From NCBI RefSeq assembly GCF_029227915.1, contig NC_079882.1, positions 19,170,501-19,234,500 on the forward strand: a stretch of 64,000 nt of DNA, read 5' to 3'. Shown here piece after piece: positions 1 through 8,531 of this stretch (the stretch's first letter is position 1; every line of letters starts with the position of its first letter). The notes beneath the pieces were generated by a model. The model made no database searches. It was given only the letters and a program-made list of their open reading frames with translations, and was not told the origin of the DNA. Origin of the DNA: Hydractinia symbiolongicarpus (lineage: Eukaryota; Cnidaria; Hydrozoa; Anthoathecata; Hydractiniidae). The translations under genes were made by a program, and so were the position numbers.

Positions 1-564
1 TATGCCAGGGTAGCCACAAAGTCCCCTCTCCAGAAGCAGATTTTTTAACAACTTTCATACATGTTTTTATTTTCAGCATCTACAAAAAGCCTAAAAATAT
101 CTCAAATCTCAAATTTGTCTCTAAAATGGGTGACAACCCTGTAAGTAACAATATGCCCTGGGAACGTGGAAGTTATTAAAGAACATAGAATGAGAGTTGC
201 ATCAGTTGACAGAGCGGAGTTGTTAGGCGCTTTATTTAGGGAAATTTTGTCGCAGAAAAAATGTAGCGCCATTCTTGTCACCATACTCTTTTAGATAAAC
301 CTCGAGGTTTACCTGAAGGAGCTTTGGTGGTGCCTTTTTTATGTTTGTTAGATTGAAATCCCGCAAAATTTAGATCGTTTCAATAATTTTTATGCGGCAA
401 AAAGACCTGTTGGGACGTGCCGTTCTAAAATCTAAGGAAAAAACTTTCCTACAACTTTTTCCCCATAGCTCTTGATGAACAGACAAATGCAGGAAAGGCG
501 TTGGAATTTTGACAAAAACTTATTATTATCCTAGTTAATTTATAATTGAGTTCTCTCATACGAG
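1..564. other. Left flank, no assigned gene; one possible exon
   Basis: No complete gene is seen between the window edge and the Harbinger target site. A short open stretch on the plus strand at 77-140 sits between a TTTTCAG acceptor and a CCT|GTAAGT donor and reads through to MGDNP at its end, so it could be an internal exon of a gene truncated by the window edge. The protein is not recognised and no flanking exon can be paired with it. The opposite strand is also open over 102-284 but has no recognisable content. Confidence 0.3.
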
Positions 565-567
565 TTA

Positions 568-614
568 AGCTAAGGCGCCACGAGGAACATTTTCATGCGC
601 GTGCTATGCAACAT
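568..614 (+). repeat. Harbinger left terminal inverted repeat
   Basis: This 47-bp repeat matches the reverse complement of 3634-3680 exactly. The TTA target duplication lies at 565-567. An imperfect inverted copy follows at 618-652, giving a subterminal hairpin with a loop of only a few bases. Confidence 0.95.
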
Positions 615-760
615 GTCCCATAGCATGCGCATGAAAATGTTTCTCGTGGCGCCACATCTTATTTGCTGCAAGATTATTTCGAAAATCGAAGTTAAAAAAT
701 CATGCTCAAAGGGTATACCGTATCCTTAAGTTTTTTATTGAGTTCATGTGTGATTAAAAT

Positions 761-2032
761 ATGGCAGGAATAAACAGAGAAGTTATTTTAGCTTTACTTT
801 TGTTGGACGAAGAAGAAGAGGAAGATCGTGAAGAACCACCAAGAAATTGCTGGGTGCAACCGTGGCTTGGGAATAGAGAGTGTCTTGGCGCTTTTCATAC
901 AATCTTCAACGAAATAAAAAACGATGAGAAGAAATGTAGAGGGTATATACGTATGAATAACGCTCAATTCGAATACCTAGTCGGTCTTCTTTCTGAGGAT
1001 TTGCAGAAACAAGATACAAATATGAGGAATTCTATCACACCAGCTGAGCTCGTTTGCGTGGCCCTACGTTACTTAGCGACTGGTGAGACTTTCATGTCTT
1101 TAGAATTTCAATTCAGAGTGTCAAGAAAAAGAATTTCAGCAGCTGTTATGGAGGTATCTGAAGCTATCATAAAGAGGTTGGGTCCAACCTTCCTTTCAAC
1201 TCCGAAAACACAGGGGGAATGGCTAGATATCTCCAGAAAGTTCAATGAGCGTTGGAACTTCCCAAATGGATTAGGTGCTCTCGATGGGAAGCATATCGTC
1301 ATTCAGCAGCCCCCAAATTCAGGGTCTCATTACCGAAACTATAAAGGGACAGACAGTGTAGTGCTCATGGCTCTTGTCGGGCCAGAATATGAGTTTCTTT
1401 ATGTGGAAGTTGGAGCGAACGGTAGAAATTCTGATGGAGGTATATGGGACCAATGTAATTTAAAGAAGGCGCTAGACAGTGGATCGCTAAATTTACCAGA
1501 GGTTTGCAATTTACCAGGTCGAAACAACAAAGTGCCGTATGTGATAACAGGAGATGATGCGTTTCCTCTTAAGAATTACCTGATGAAGCCTTATCCACAA
1601 AAAAATCTGACAGTAAACAAACGCATCTTCAATTATCGACTGTCACGAAAGAGAAGAATTTCTGAAAACGGATTTGGGATATTGGCAAATCGGTGGCGCA
1701 TTTTTCGTCGACCTATAAACTTAGAACCAGAAAAGGTTTCTACCATCACAATGGCAACAGTGGCATTGCATAACTGGCAGAGGAGCAAAAGTTCTGTGGG
1801 CAAAATTGAGCTACCAATTGGTCTTGTCGACCGAGAGAATGAGCGTGGTGAAATTATCGAAGGTGCTTGGAGAGAAGATACTCCTACTGGCACATGGTTT
1901 TCACTGTCCAATGACATTTACGGCAATCGATCTAGTAATCAAGCCAAAGCAATAAGAGACGAGTTCACGGAGTATTTCGTAATGGAAGGTGCTGTACGCT
2001 GGCAGTGGCATTGCGCTAGAGTTGACATTTAA
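761..2032 (+). CDS. Harbinger transposase (DDE_Tnp_4 / HARBI1-like)
   Basis: This 423-aa protein cuts and joins the element's ends; the family is an RNase H-fold DDE nuclease acting in the nucleus. An acidic leader (residues 16-25) is followed by a helix-turn-helix-like region (about 90-135). The catalytic core then shows D175 in GALDGKH, D265 in GDDAFPL and E302 in SENGFGILANRWRIF, which is the expected DDE triad with HARBI1-type surroundings. The frame is uninterrupted and intronless. The start is an ATG 147 bp inside the left TIR. Its partner is the MADF protein encoded convergently; in this superfamily such a partner carries the transposase to the ends and into the nucleus. Class is certain, activity is inferred from intactness. 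Confidence 0.95.
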   Translation: MAGINREVILALLLLDEEEEEDREEPPRNCWVQPWLGNRECLGAFHTIFNEIKNDEKKCRGYIRMNNAQFEYLVGLLSEDLQKQDTNMRNSITPAELVCVALRYLATGETFMSLEFQFRVSRKRISAAVMEVSEAIIKRLGPTFLSTPKTQGEWLDISRKFNERWNFPNGLGALDGKHIVIQQPPNSGSHYRNYKGTDSVVLMALVGPEYEFLYVEVGANGRNSDGGIWDQCNLKKALDSGSLNLPEVCNLPGRNNKVPYVITGDDAFPLKNYLMKPYPQKNLTVNKRIFNYRLSRKRRISENGFGILANRWRIFRRPINLEPEKVSTITMATVALHNWQRSKSSVGKIELPIGLVDRENERGEIIEGAWREDTPTGTWFSLSNDIYGNRSSNQAKAIRDEFTEYFVMEGAVRWQWHCARVDI

Positions 2033-2142
2033 TTTTATTTTTTGCGAGGATAAATAAAAAATGATAAGATTTACTGAACGTTTAATATATTTTTCTGATT
2101 TATTTTACTCCAGAAAATGTCTGCCAACCATAACGTAACGTA

Positions 2143-3291
2143 TCAAAACGTATCGTTCGAACAGGATGAATTTGCGGGTGAATACGGCTGATTTTGAGAA
2201 GGTAGAGGTGGCGATTGCAGCATACCAGTATATGTATTTGCCATGGGATATGATGGGGTGTATGGAGTAAACGTTGAAGCTGCGAACATACGAGCATGAC
2301 GGTTGGTAGGCATAGATTGGTGTTGTTTCTGCTCTTCATACTCGAAAAAAATATCCATGATTTTTTTCTTCAACCTTGGCCAATCTTTTAGTTCGCACTG
2401 GACCAAACTGTCGGCCACTGTACTTCCAAAAATTTGGGCACGTTTTTCGACAGCAGATTGCGCTTCGCATCCATATGTAGAAGCTTGTTGCGGCCGGATT
2501 TCATGGTGATCAGCCCTTTGTGTGATGGAAGTTGTCAACGCTTTCCACAGTTCGGCTTTGGCACACTGCTCCTCCGTCATCTTCTTCTCCCGTCGTTTTT
2601 TAGGAGCAGGGGTACGTGGTTCATCCTCGTTCATTGTATCGACGGTCTCATCCATATCGCAAGTAATCTCAACGAAATCCATTTGATTATAATGGTCCCA
2701 GGTAGAAAAATATGCTTCGTTTACACCTGCACCAGAGGATCTTGATCCAATCTCCCTATTGCGCTCACTTCTATACTTTGTCAATGCGTTATGCCATGAC
2801 GTTTTGAGCTCGTTTACGGTATACTTCCCATCAAAACGCTCACTCAGTTTGACCATCAGAGCTTCGCGCAACACTCTGTCTCTATAATCTTGTAGAGTGT
2901 GGTTCCAAAGCGCGGGATTTTCACGATAAAAATCAATCAATTCTTCCAACTCGTCGGACGAAAGTTGCGCTTTTTTCTTTTCTTTTGTTAGATCAGTTAC
3001 GATAAACTCCATTTGTTCATAAAACTTCCACTTTTTCGATGGAACTTCGCTTCCAGCATTACGTTTAACTTCACGGAGCATCGATGAACGAAGAGAATGG
3101 AATGCTTTTTCTAGAAAATCACAGCTATACGCCCCCTCAAATTCAGTGACAAGGTCTATTTTCGCAGCTTCTTTTTTGTCTTTATTTTTGTAATATATAT
3201 TCCCACTGTCCCATAACGTTGGGTTCGCTTTATAAAAGTTTATTAAAGTAACTTTCTCCTCGTCTGATAGTTTTTTCTTTTCATCCGCCAT
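2143..3291 (-). CDS. Harbinger-associated MADF (Myb/SANT-like) DNA-binding protein
   Basis: This 382-aa protein is the second gene of the Harbinger element. It holds two MADF-type trihelix domains, at about residues 14-98 (LINFYKANPTLWDSGN) and 115-206 (LIDFYRENPALWNHTLQDY). A basic nuclear-localisation-like stretch PKKRREKK lies at 230-237. A BESS-like segment follows near residues 300-322 (WPRLKKKIMDIFFEYEEQ), then a Pro/Ser/Gln-rich tail. Family knowledge suggests it binds the terminal or subterminal repeats and assists the transposase. Two MADF copies in one protein point to internal duplication. The frame is intact and intronless, starting at ATG 3291 about 340 bp inside the right TIR. 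Confidence 0.88.
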   Translation of the reverse strand: MADEKKKLSDEEKVTLINFYKANPTLWDSGNIYYKNKDKKEAAKIDLVTEFEGAYSCDFLEKAFHSLRSSMLREVKRNAGSEVPSKKWKFYEQMEFIVTDLTKEKKKAQLSSDELEELIDFYRENPALWNHTLQDYRDRVLREALMVKLSERFDGKYTVNELKTSWHNALTKYRSERNREIGSRSSGAGVNEAYFSTWDHYNQMDFVEITCDMDETVDTMNEDEPRTPAPKKRREKKMTEEQCAKAELWKALTTSITQRADHHEIRPQQASTYGCEAQSAVEKRAQIFGSTVADSLVQCELKDWPRLKKKIMDIFFEYEEQKQHQSMPTNRHARMFAASTFTPYTPSYPMANTYTGMLQSPPLPSQNQPYSPANSSCSNDTF

Positions 3292-3416
3292 TTTCGCTAT
3301 TTTCTCACTAGCTACTCTTCACTTGCAGTTCAACTTCTCAAGAAAAAAACTTGTTTATATCTTTCTGTGATTTGATTGGTCAATAAAATAATGCCTCAAA
3401 TAATTTTGTAAAATAT

Positions 3417-3600
3417 TTGTTGCAGAAGGTGGGGACACGTGCAACATTTGCTCCACAACAAATTTTTCAGCACATTTTGTCCCCGGAGCACGGGAGCAAA
3501 ATAGATTCAGATCTATTTTGTCCCCGAAGTTGTGGAGCAAAATGTTTGCTCCATGCAACATTTTTTTGCTGCATTGCAGTGAAAAATAGGCATGGGACAC
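3417..3600. repeat. Iterated inverted repeats inside the Harbinger right end
   Basis: Between the MADF start and the right TIR lies a block of short direct and inverted repeats. GGAGCAAAATAGATTCAGATCTATTTTGTCCCC is not written by chance: its GGAGCAAAAT half recurs inverted as ATTTTGTCCC and again near 3533-3545. GCAACATTTGCTCC near 3440 pairs with GGAGCAAAATG further right. The block may be a multimerised binding site or a small foldback insertion. Confidence 0.5.
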
Positions 3601-3633
3601 GAGTAATTTTTTTTATGCGCGTGCTATGCAGCA

Positions 3634-3680
3634 ATGTTGCATAGCACGCGCATGAAAATGTTCCTCGTGGCGCCTTAGCT
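3634..3680 (-). repeat. Harbinger right terminal inverted repeat
   Basis: Exact inverted copy of 568-614, followed by the TTA target duplication at 3681-3683. A partial inverted copy precedes it (from about 3613), so TATGCGCGTGCTATGCA can pair with TGCATAGCACGCGCATA. Confidence 0.95.
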
Positions 3681-3776
3681 TTACTGTCACATTACCCTCC
3701 ACATTTCTGATTAATTTGTTGGCCGCTCGGTAATAACGGCTCAGGGGCAAGAGAATGCCACCTACTGTTTTGATTA

Positions 3777-3799
3777 CCGTCATTCTTCTAATTTAATCC
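3777..3799 (+). repeat. pogo-type left terminal inverted repeat
   Basis: This 23-bp repeat matches the reverse complement of 6636-6658 exactly and is preceded by the TA target dinucleotide. Confidence 0.9.
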
Positions 3800-3802
3800 G
3801 TC

Positions 3803-3935
3803 CTCTAATTAGTACGAATTAATTATTTTGGCAAAATGAAATAATTTATTTAACTCTAATTATTAGTACGAGTCCATAATTACTAATTTCAGATTTTCCT
3901 CTAAAGGTCAAATTTTCTTCTAATTATAGTACGAA
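3803..3935 (+). repeat. Subterminal iterated motif, left end of pogo-type element
   Basis: Three related copies of CTCTAATTATTAGTACGA lie at about 3803-3817, 3853-3871 and 3918-3935. Further copies occur near the right end at about 6538-6556 and 6589-6608, in the same orientation rather than inverted. They are probably transposase-binding sites. Confidence 0.6.
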
Positions 3936-4002
3936 TAGTAAAAAACACGTAATTTTTTTTGTTTCAAACTTTCTTTTTTAAAAAAACATGAAAAATTTTA
4001 AT

Positions 4003-5730
4003 CTAATTTACAAAGTCTTCAGTATCGTCACTGTCTTCAGTATCGTCACTGTCTAGGATGGTTTTAGCTTTTTCCATGCATTTTGAATAAAATTCGCCAC
4101 TTCGGACTTTCGAAGGATCTGTGGTAGTTATTCCGCATACATCAAAGGATTTCATTATCATATCCTTGTCATCTGAAATAATTTGGAATGCCTTTTCAAC
4201 CCAATCCACCATGTCCTGTCTGGTTGGCGGAGGTAGCTTATAATCGCTAGGTGTAGGTGTGGGCATCTTCTCGACTGCTTTGTTGAAATGCCCGACCCAA
4301 CATTTTCGTAGAATTGCTTTAAATGGTTTGTTAATACATACATCCATTGGCTGACACTTTGAAGTACAACCGGCTGGGATCATTAAGGCATCTGATTTGT
4401 TTTCGTTCAGCTTACTTAGTTTTCCAATCCGAGCTCTTTGTTGATTTTCTTCACATATTTGACCCATATCTCATCCAGCCAAACAATCATGAGATCTTCA
4501 TCCATCCATGCTTTCTCTTGAGTTTTTACGACAAACCCTTCAGGAACACGCAATTTTCCGATAGTTCTTTCAGTCTTCCCTTTAAAAATCAGCATCAGCG
4601 GTAGCAAAGTACCGTCAGCAGCAGCTGAAAGAACGATGGTGATATGTTTCTTGTCATTCCCTGACGTTCGAACAACACATTCTCTGCTACCGATCTTACA
4701 GATGCTCTTTGTTGGGACCATATCGAAAAAAGCTGGAGTTTCATCCATATTTCCCACCAATGATCTGGGATATTTCCCAATTCTCATGAAACGACCGGCA
4801 TCTGCATAAAACTTCGAAATCGATTCTTCCAATTGACGTGGAAGCTTTTGGCTCACTGATGTCCTACTGTGCAGTGACAAACGATGTCGTTGAAAGAACT
4901 TCGCGACCCAGCCTTGGCTAGCATTAAAATCAGGATTGTGAGGTTGGACGACACCTTTTGCTTTCTCTTGTAACGCAAGAACAGACACTGGGACATGCAA
5001 ATCTCTAAGTTCGAGAATCCATCGAATCAAATCATTCTCGACTTCCAACGAATATGTTATTGGTCGACCAGCTCCTGAACGATTCCCTTTATCACTCAGC
5101 TTTACTGCTCTGCCTGGAGTTTTCACGATGTTTCGAAGAGTTGACTCGTGCACATGGAAAGCTTTGGCTGATTCGGTATAACTTTTCGTGAGTGCGTAGT
5201 GTTCTCGCATTTCGATTTTCGTTTTTTCAGTGAATCTCTTACGTGTTGTGTGTTCGTTTCCACCGACGATATTGGCTCGTTGGTGTAGATAGAAATTACA
5301 TATGATCGATTCGAAATGCTGAGATTGTTGCTTTAGATTGTTGAAGTCGTGATTTTTTTCTATCATTCGCTCGATCTGTTCACCTGTGTACGGTTTGGGT
5401 GGCCTACCAACAGGCTTCTTACTTGGAGGAGGCGCTATTTTTCCTGAAAATAATAATAGAAAGAATCCTTGAGCAAATAATAACTTAAACTCAAATGTAT
5501 AGTATTTGAGAAAAAAAATCACCCCTATGAGTTATTCTGTCACTTTCATTTCAAAGTTGAAATCATAATTTGATTCACATTAAACTAAAGTTTTACTTAC
5601 TGCCTAAATAAACCACGTCGTCATCTTTTGCAGTTCCAGGATCAAAATAAGAGGATATTGTTGATTGACGCTTTCGTTGGTTTTTAACGTTGCTTTGAAA
5701 ATAGCCAAACAGTTTGGTTTGGGTTGACAT
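4003..5730 (-). pseudogene. Broken pogo/Tigger transposase (POGK/JRK-like)
   Basis: Exon 1 (5730-5601) encodes about 43 residues and ends at a GTAAGT donor. An acceptor TTTTCAG brings in exon 2 from 5443. Exon 2 carries an AT-hook (KKPVGRPPKPY), a psq-type HTH, a CENP-B-type DNA-binding region (from GAGRPITYSLEVENDLI) and the start of the DDE_1 domain with its first catalytic Asp (NMDETPAFFDM). The frame stops at 4416. The domain resumes in another frame near 4407 (KLNENKSDALMIPAGCTSK, then CQPMDVCINKPFK) and runs to 4003. About 25-30 residues, including the segment that normally holds the second catalytic Asp, are missing. An internal deletion with frameshift has therefore inactivated this copy. 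The acidic C-terminus repeats DSDDTED. Confidence 0.85.
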
Positions 5731-5978
5731 GATGATACCACGCGCGACAGACTAACAGCACTGACAAAAGAAAAGAGTGCTCCAAATCGATTGTTTTGAA
5801 TTTGTAAAATCATTTGGGTTTTCCTCTATGAAAAGAAACATTCGATTTGCAATGCAATGAGCTCGCAATATCATTTGGATTTTCCTCCGAACAAAAACAT
5901 TGGATTCGAAATGCAAAGACGTCCGTATTTGCCTGATGCTAGCTTCTACCTCGACGTACTCAGAAAAGTTGTAGAAAA
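5731..5978. promoter_or_regulatory. Shared divergent promoter interval with a direct repeat
   Basis: This 248-bp interval separates the transposase exon-1 ATG (minus) from the HIRAN-like ATG (plus), so it must hold both promoters. A roughly 50-bp direct repeat occurs at about 5810-5858 and 5870-5918. Both copies contain CATTTGGATTTTCCTC or a one-base variant, followed by GATT and AATGCAA. No TATA box is obvious. Confidence 0.5.
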
Positions 5979-6512
5979 ATGACCGACGATATTACTCCAT
6001 TACTACTTCTTGATTTAGAGATACCAATACCATTGGAAAAAGAATTTACTGTTCCTTGTTGCATCAGAGGTTATCATATTTACAGATGGAAGCAATGGAA
6101 AGCTGAAATAGGATCAATTTTAACGAGCGAACCAGAAGTGAGACCGGGTGCTTTGGTTGAAGATAAATATTCCATTGCTGTATTAGATAATGGACAAACA
6201 ATTGGACATGTGCCTAAATTTCTCTCGCAACTGATATTCTTTTTTCTTAAATACAAAGGCACGTTATCAATAAAGGTAACAGGAGAGCGAAGATTCTCAT
6301 TCGATCTTCCACAAGGAGGTATGGAGATACCAGCTGATTTTGTCTTCAAAACAGTCGATGCAAAACTTCACAATCAAATGAGAGAGAAAGTTCTCAAGGA
6401 ACTGGAAAACTTTGAAGGGAGAAGAAAAGTTGGTATAAATAAGAGTTTAAAAAAGAAAGAAAAAAAAAAGAAAAAGTACCAAAAAGTGTGTTTTCAATTT
6501 TTCAACCCCTAA
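5979..6512 (+). CDS. HIRAN-like domain protein carried by the pogo-type element
   Basis: A 177-aa open frame inside the transposon, divergent from its transposase. Residues about 25-115 resemble a HIRAN domain: CCIRGYHIYRWKQWKAEIG, then EPEVRPGALVEDKYSIAVLD, then IGHVPKFLSQL. This follows the HIRAN order of hydrophobic strand, EP...D.YA.AV, and IGHVP. The segment SFDLPQGGMEIPADFVF matches what I recall of similar proteins in invertebrate repeats. The C-terminus is a Lys-rich run. HIRAN domains elsewhere bind DNA ends (HLTF/Rad5), so a role at transposon ends is conceivable but inferred. The frame is intact although the transposase is dead. Assignment is by pattern only. Confidence 0.65.
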   Translation: MTDDITPLLLLDLEIPIPLEKEFTVPCCIRGYHIYRWKQWKAEIGSILTSEPEVRPGALVEDKYSIAVLDNGQTIGHVPKFLSQLIFFFLKYKGTLSIKVTGERRFSFDLPQGGMEIPADFVFKTVDAKLHNQMREKVLKELENFEGRRKVGINKSLKKKEKKKKKYQKVCFQFFNP

Positions 6513-6635
6513 TTTAATACGATTTGATTCCTATTTTACTCTAATTATAAGTACGACAATCAACTTCAATTTCCAAGGTATTTTATTTCCTCTTATTATT
6601 AGTACGACTCCTTCAAAATAATTATTTTTACCGGA

Positions 6636-6658
6636 GGATTAAATTAGAAGAATGACGG
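6636..6658 (-). repeat. pogo-type right terminal inverted repeat
   Basis: Exact inverted copy of 3777-3799, followed by the TA target dinucleotide at 6659-6660. Confidence 0.9.
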
Positions 6659-7623
6659 TATGCTGGGTCTCGGCACTTTCAAATGATATTTCTTCATTAT
6701 CTTATTCTTCATGTTTCATAAACTCGCCTTTCTTTCGTTGGATTAGGATGCTAGGTATGCTACGATATTTTTGCATGCAAATTACCTGAAAAGTTTAGTG
6801 CAGAAGTCAAAAGACAGCCCAGGCGTCTATATACTCATTTGATTGCACGCATTATATAGGGTGGACACTTATACTCTTTTTATAAGAATACCACATTTTT
6901 GACCAGGCTGGTATCATTTTTTTTGCCCAAACAAAACTTTCTTTTTATCCGGATATCCCAGCCGCCTAATATTCTTATAAAACATGTTTTTATAAAAAAA
7001 AGGCTTTTTGTTAAAAAAGGAAAACGGAACGCTTTGCTTTGGTTTTAGTATTTTAAAACTGGGAATTTCTTGCATGTCTTAGTTAAAAATATTTAAATAT
7101 AAATCGTATAACTAATAAACAATTAATTTATAATTATCATAACTACACAATCGCTTCCCGTTATTTTTAATAAAAAGCCACAAGTGATAATAAAGCATAA
7201 TGAGTGCACCAATGATGAGTACGTCATGTTAATTGAAAAGGGCACTTGCCGTCAATGGCACGTAGGCGTCTCATAACGCGGGCACTACGCGGAATCGCTA
7301 TCAAGAGATTTCGGGTGCATAATGTTTGGACATGAGGGCAGTTGATTTCGTTAAATTGACGCCCCACGGTAAGAAAGAGAAAAATTGTTCAGTTGTTTTC
7401 AATCTATCAAAGGTTGACCATTGTGGAAAGATTTTTATCTGCCCGGACGAAAACTAGACTAATCGGATTTCGCTGCAACAGCATCATGTAAACAAAAAAA
7501 GTGACCTGCCTTTACTCAACAAATAAGCTGGTTACCTTTTACAGCTGGCCTTTCAAGTTAGCCTATGCATATTATATTCTGAAATGATTTATATCTGCAC
7601 TGTGTGAACATCGTTTAATTATT

Positions 7624-8531
7624 GAATTTCCGCGCCCGAAGGCGTAGGAAATTCTTTAAAACCGTCGTTTTTTTCTTTCGGAGCATTTTTTGAGAAAAAA
7701 TCGACCATGGGATTTCACTTTGCTCAGTCACAGATGTAAACTTCGTACCCAAGCTCCTTAACTACTGGGAAGTCTCGTATTGACGTTTCAGGCCAAAATT
7801 GGTATTTGTTTTCGACAAAATTTGGCACAGTTAACAAAAAGAGTATGCTGAACATAATGGTGACATAATAATTTTGATTTTTGTCACCTAAATGTCATTT
7901 TAGGCCAAAATTGGTCCAAAAATTAAAACTACTTCATTTTCAACAAAAATTGGCAAAGTTAACAAAAAAAGTATGCTGAACATAATGGTGACATCAAAAT
8001 TTTGATTTTTGTCACCTAAATGCTATTTTAGGCCAAAATTGGTCCAAAAATTAAAACCACTTCATTTTCGGCTAAATCTGGCACAGTTAACAAATAAAGT
8101 ATGCTGAAAATGATGATGGTACAATAGTTTGATTTTTTGTCACCTAAATGTCATTTCAGGACAAAATTTATCCAAAAATTAAAACTGCTTTATTTTCGAC
8201 AAAAATTGACACAGTTAATAAAAAAGTATGCTGAAAATGATGGTCACATCAAAATTTTGATTTTTTGTCAACTAATGCCGTTTAAGACCATAAACGTTTC
8301 AATCGCAAGACTTTCAACCATGAATGATAGGCCGTATTTTTTGTTAGCAATTTCTTTTAAAATGTGAGTTTAATGACACGTTTCGATTTGTTTGCGTTTG
8401 TTGTAAGATATAATGTCAGTGGTGTGCTTTATCTTCAGAGGTTCATGCACCGAACCCCTTCGAATGTTTGGCACAATAACACAACGAATTAGCAGGTTTT
8501 CATCAAAAATTTTGGTAGCGCGCGGAAATTC
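7624..8531. mobile_element. Candidate non-autonomous element around a tandem repeat
   Basis: GAATTTCCGCGC at 7624-7635 is matched in inverted orientation at about 8520-8531, enclosing a ~0.5-kb tandem repeat. Just beyond the right end is the short hairpin AGCCCCCAGGGCT. A related right-end sequence (GCGGAAAT, then AGCC, then CAGGGCTTCTTG) is present inverted near 49,065-49,095, which suggests a dispersed family. No target duplication was identified and the class is unknown. Confidence 0.35.
7790..8290 (+). repeat. Tandem repeat, about four ~124-bp units
   Basis: Four imperfect copies start near 7790, 7911, 8031 and 8157. Each begins CAGG/TAGGCCAAAATTGGT, then AAAATTAAAACTACTTCATT, an AGTATGCTGAA block, and GATTTTTGTCACCTAAATG. 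The last copies are the most diverged. Confidence 0.8.

Larger units (their letters stand above)
568..3680. mobile_element. PIF/Harbinger DNA transposon, full length
   Basis: A 3,113-bp element bounded by perfect 47-bp terminal inverted repeats (568-614 and 3634-3680) that begin AGCTAAGGCGCC. It is flanked on both sides by TTA (565-567 and 3681-3683), the 3-bp target duplication typical of PIF/Harbinger. It carries the family's usual two genes: a DDE transposase (761-2032, plus) and a MADF DNA-binding protein (2143-3291, minus), arranged tail to tail with 110 bp between their stops. Both frames are open and the TIRs are identical, so the copy looks recent and possibly autonomous. Next to each TIR is a second, inverted copy of the TIR sequence, so each end can fold into a hairpin. 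Confidence 0.95.
3777..6658. mobile_element. pogo/Tigger-type (Tc1/mariner superfamily) transposon with passenger gene
   Basis: A 2,882-bp element with perfect 23-bp terminal inverted repeats (3777-3799, beginning CCGTCATTCTTC, and 6636-6658). It is flanked by TA on both sides (3775-3776 and 6659-6660), the target duplication of Tc1/mariner elements. It encodes a CENP-B/DDE_1 transposase on the minus strand, now broken, and a HIRAN-like protein on the plus strand. The two genes diverge from a shared 248-bp interval. Short repeats containing TAGTACGA or TAAGTACGA occur near both ends. It sits only 93 bp from the Harbinger element. Confidence 0.9.

Noticed and set aside
7790-8290. CRISPR-like array
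   Set aside because: Units are long, contiguous and diverged without unique spacers; this is a eukaryotic tandem repeat.
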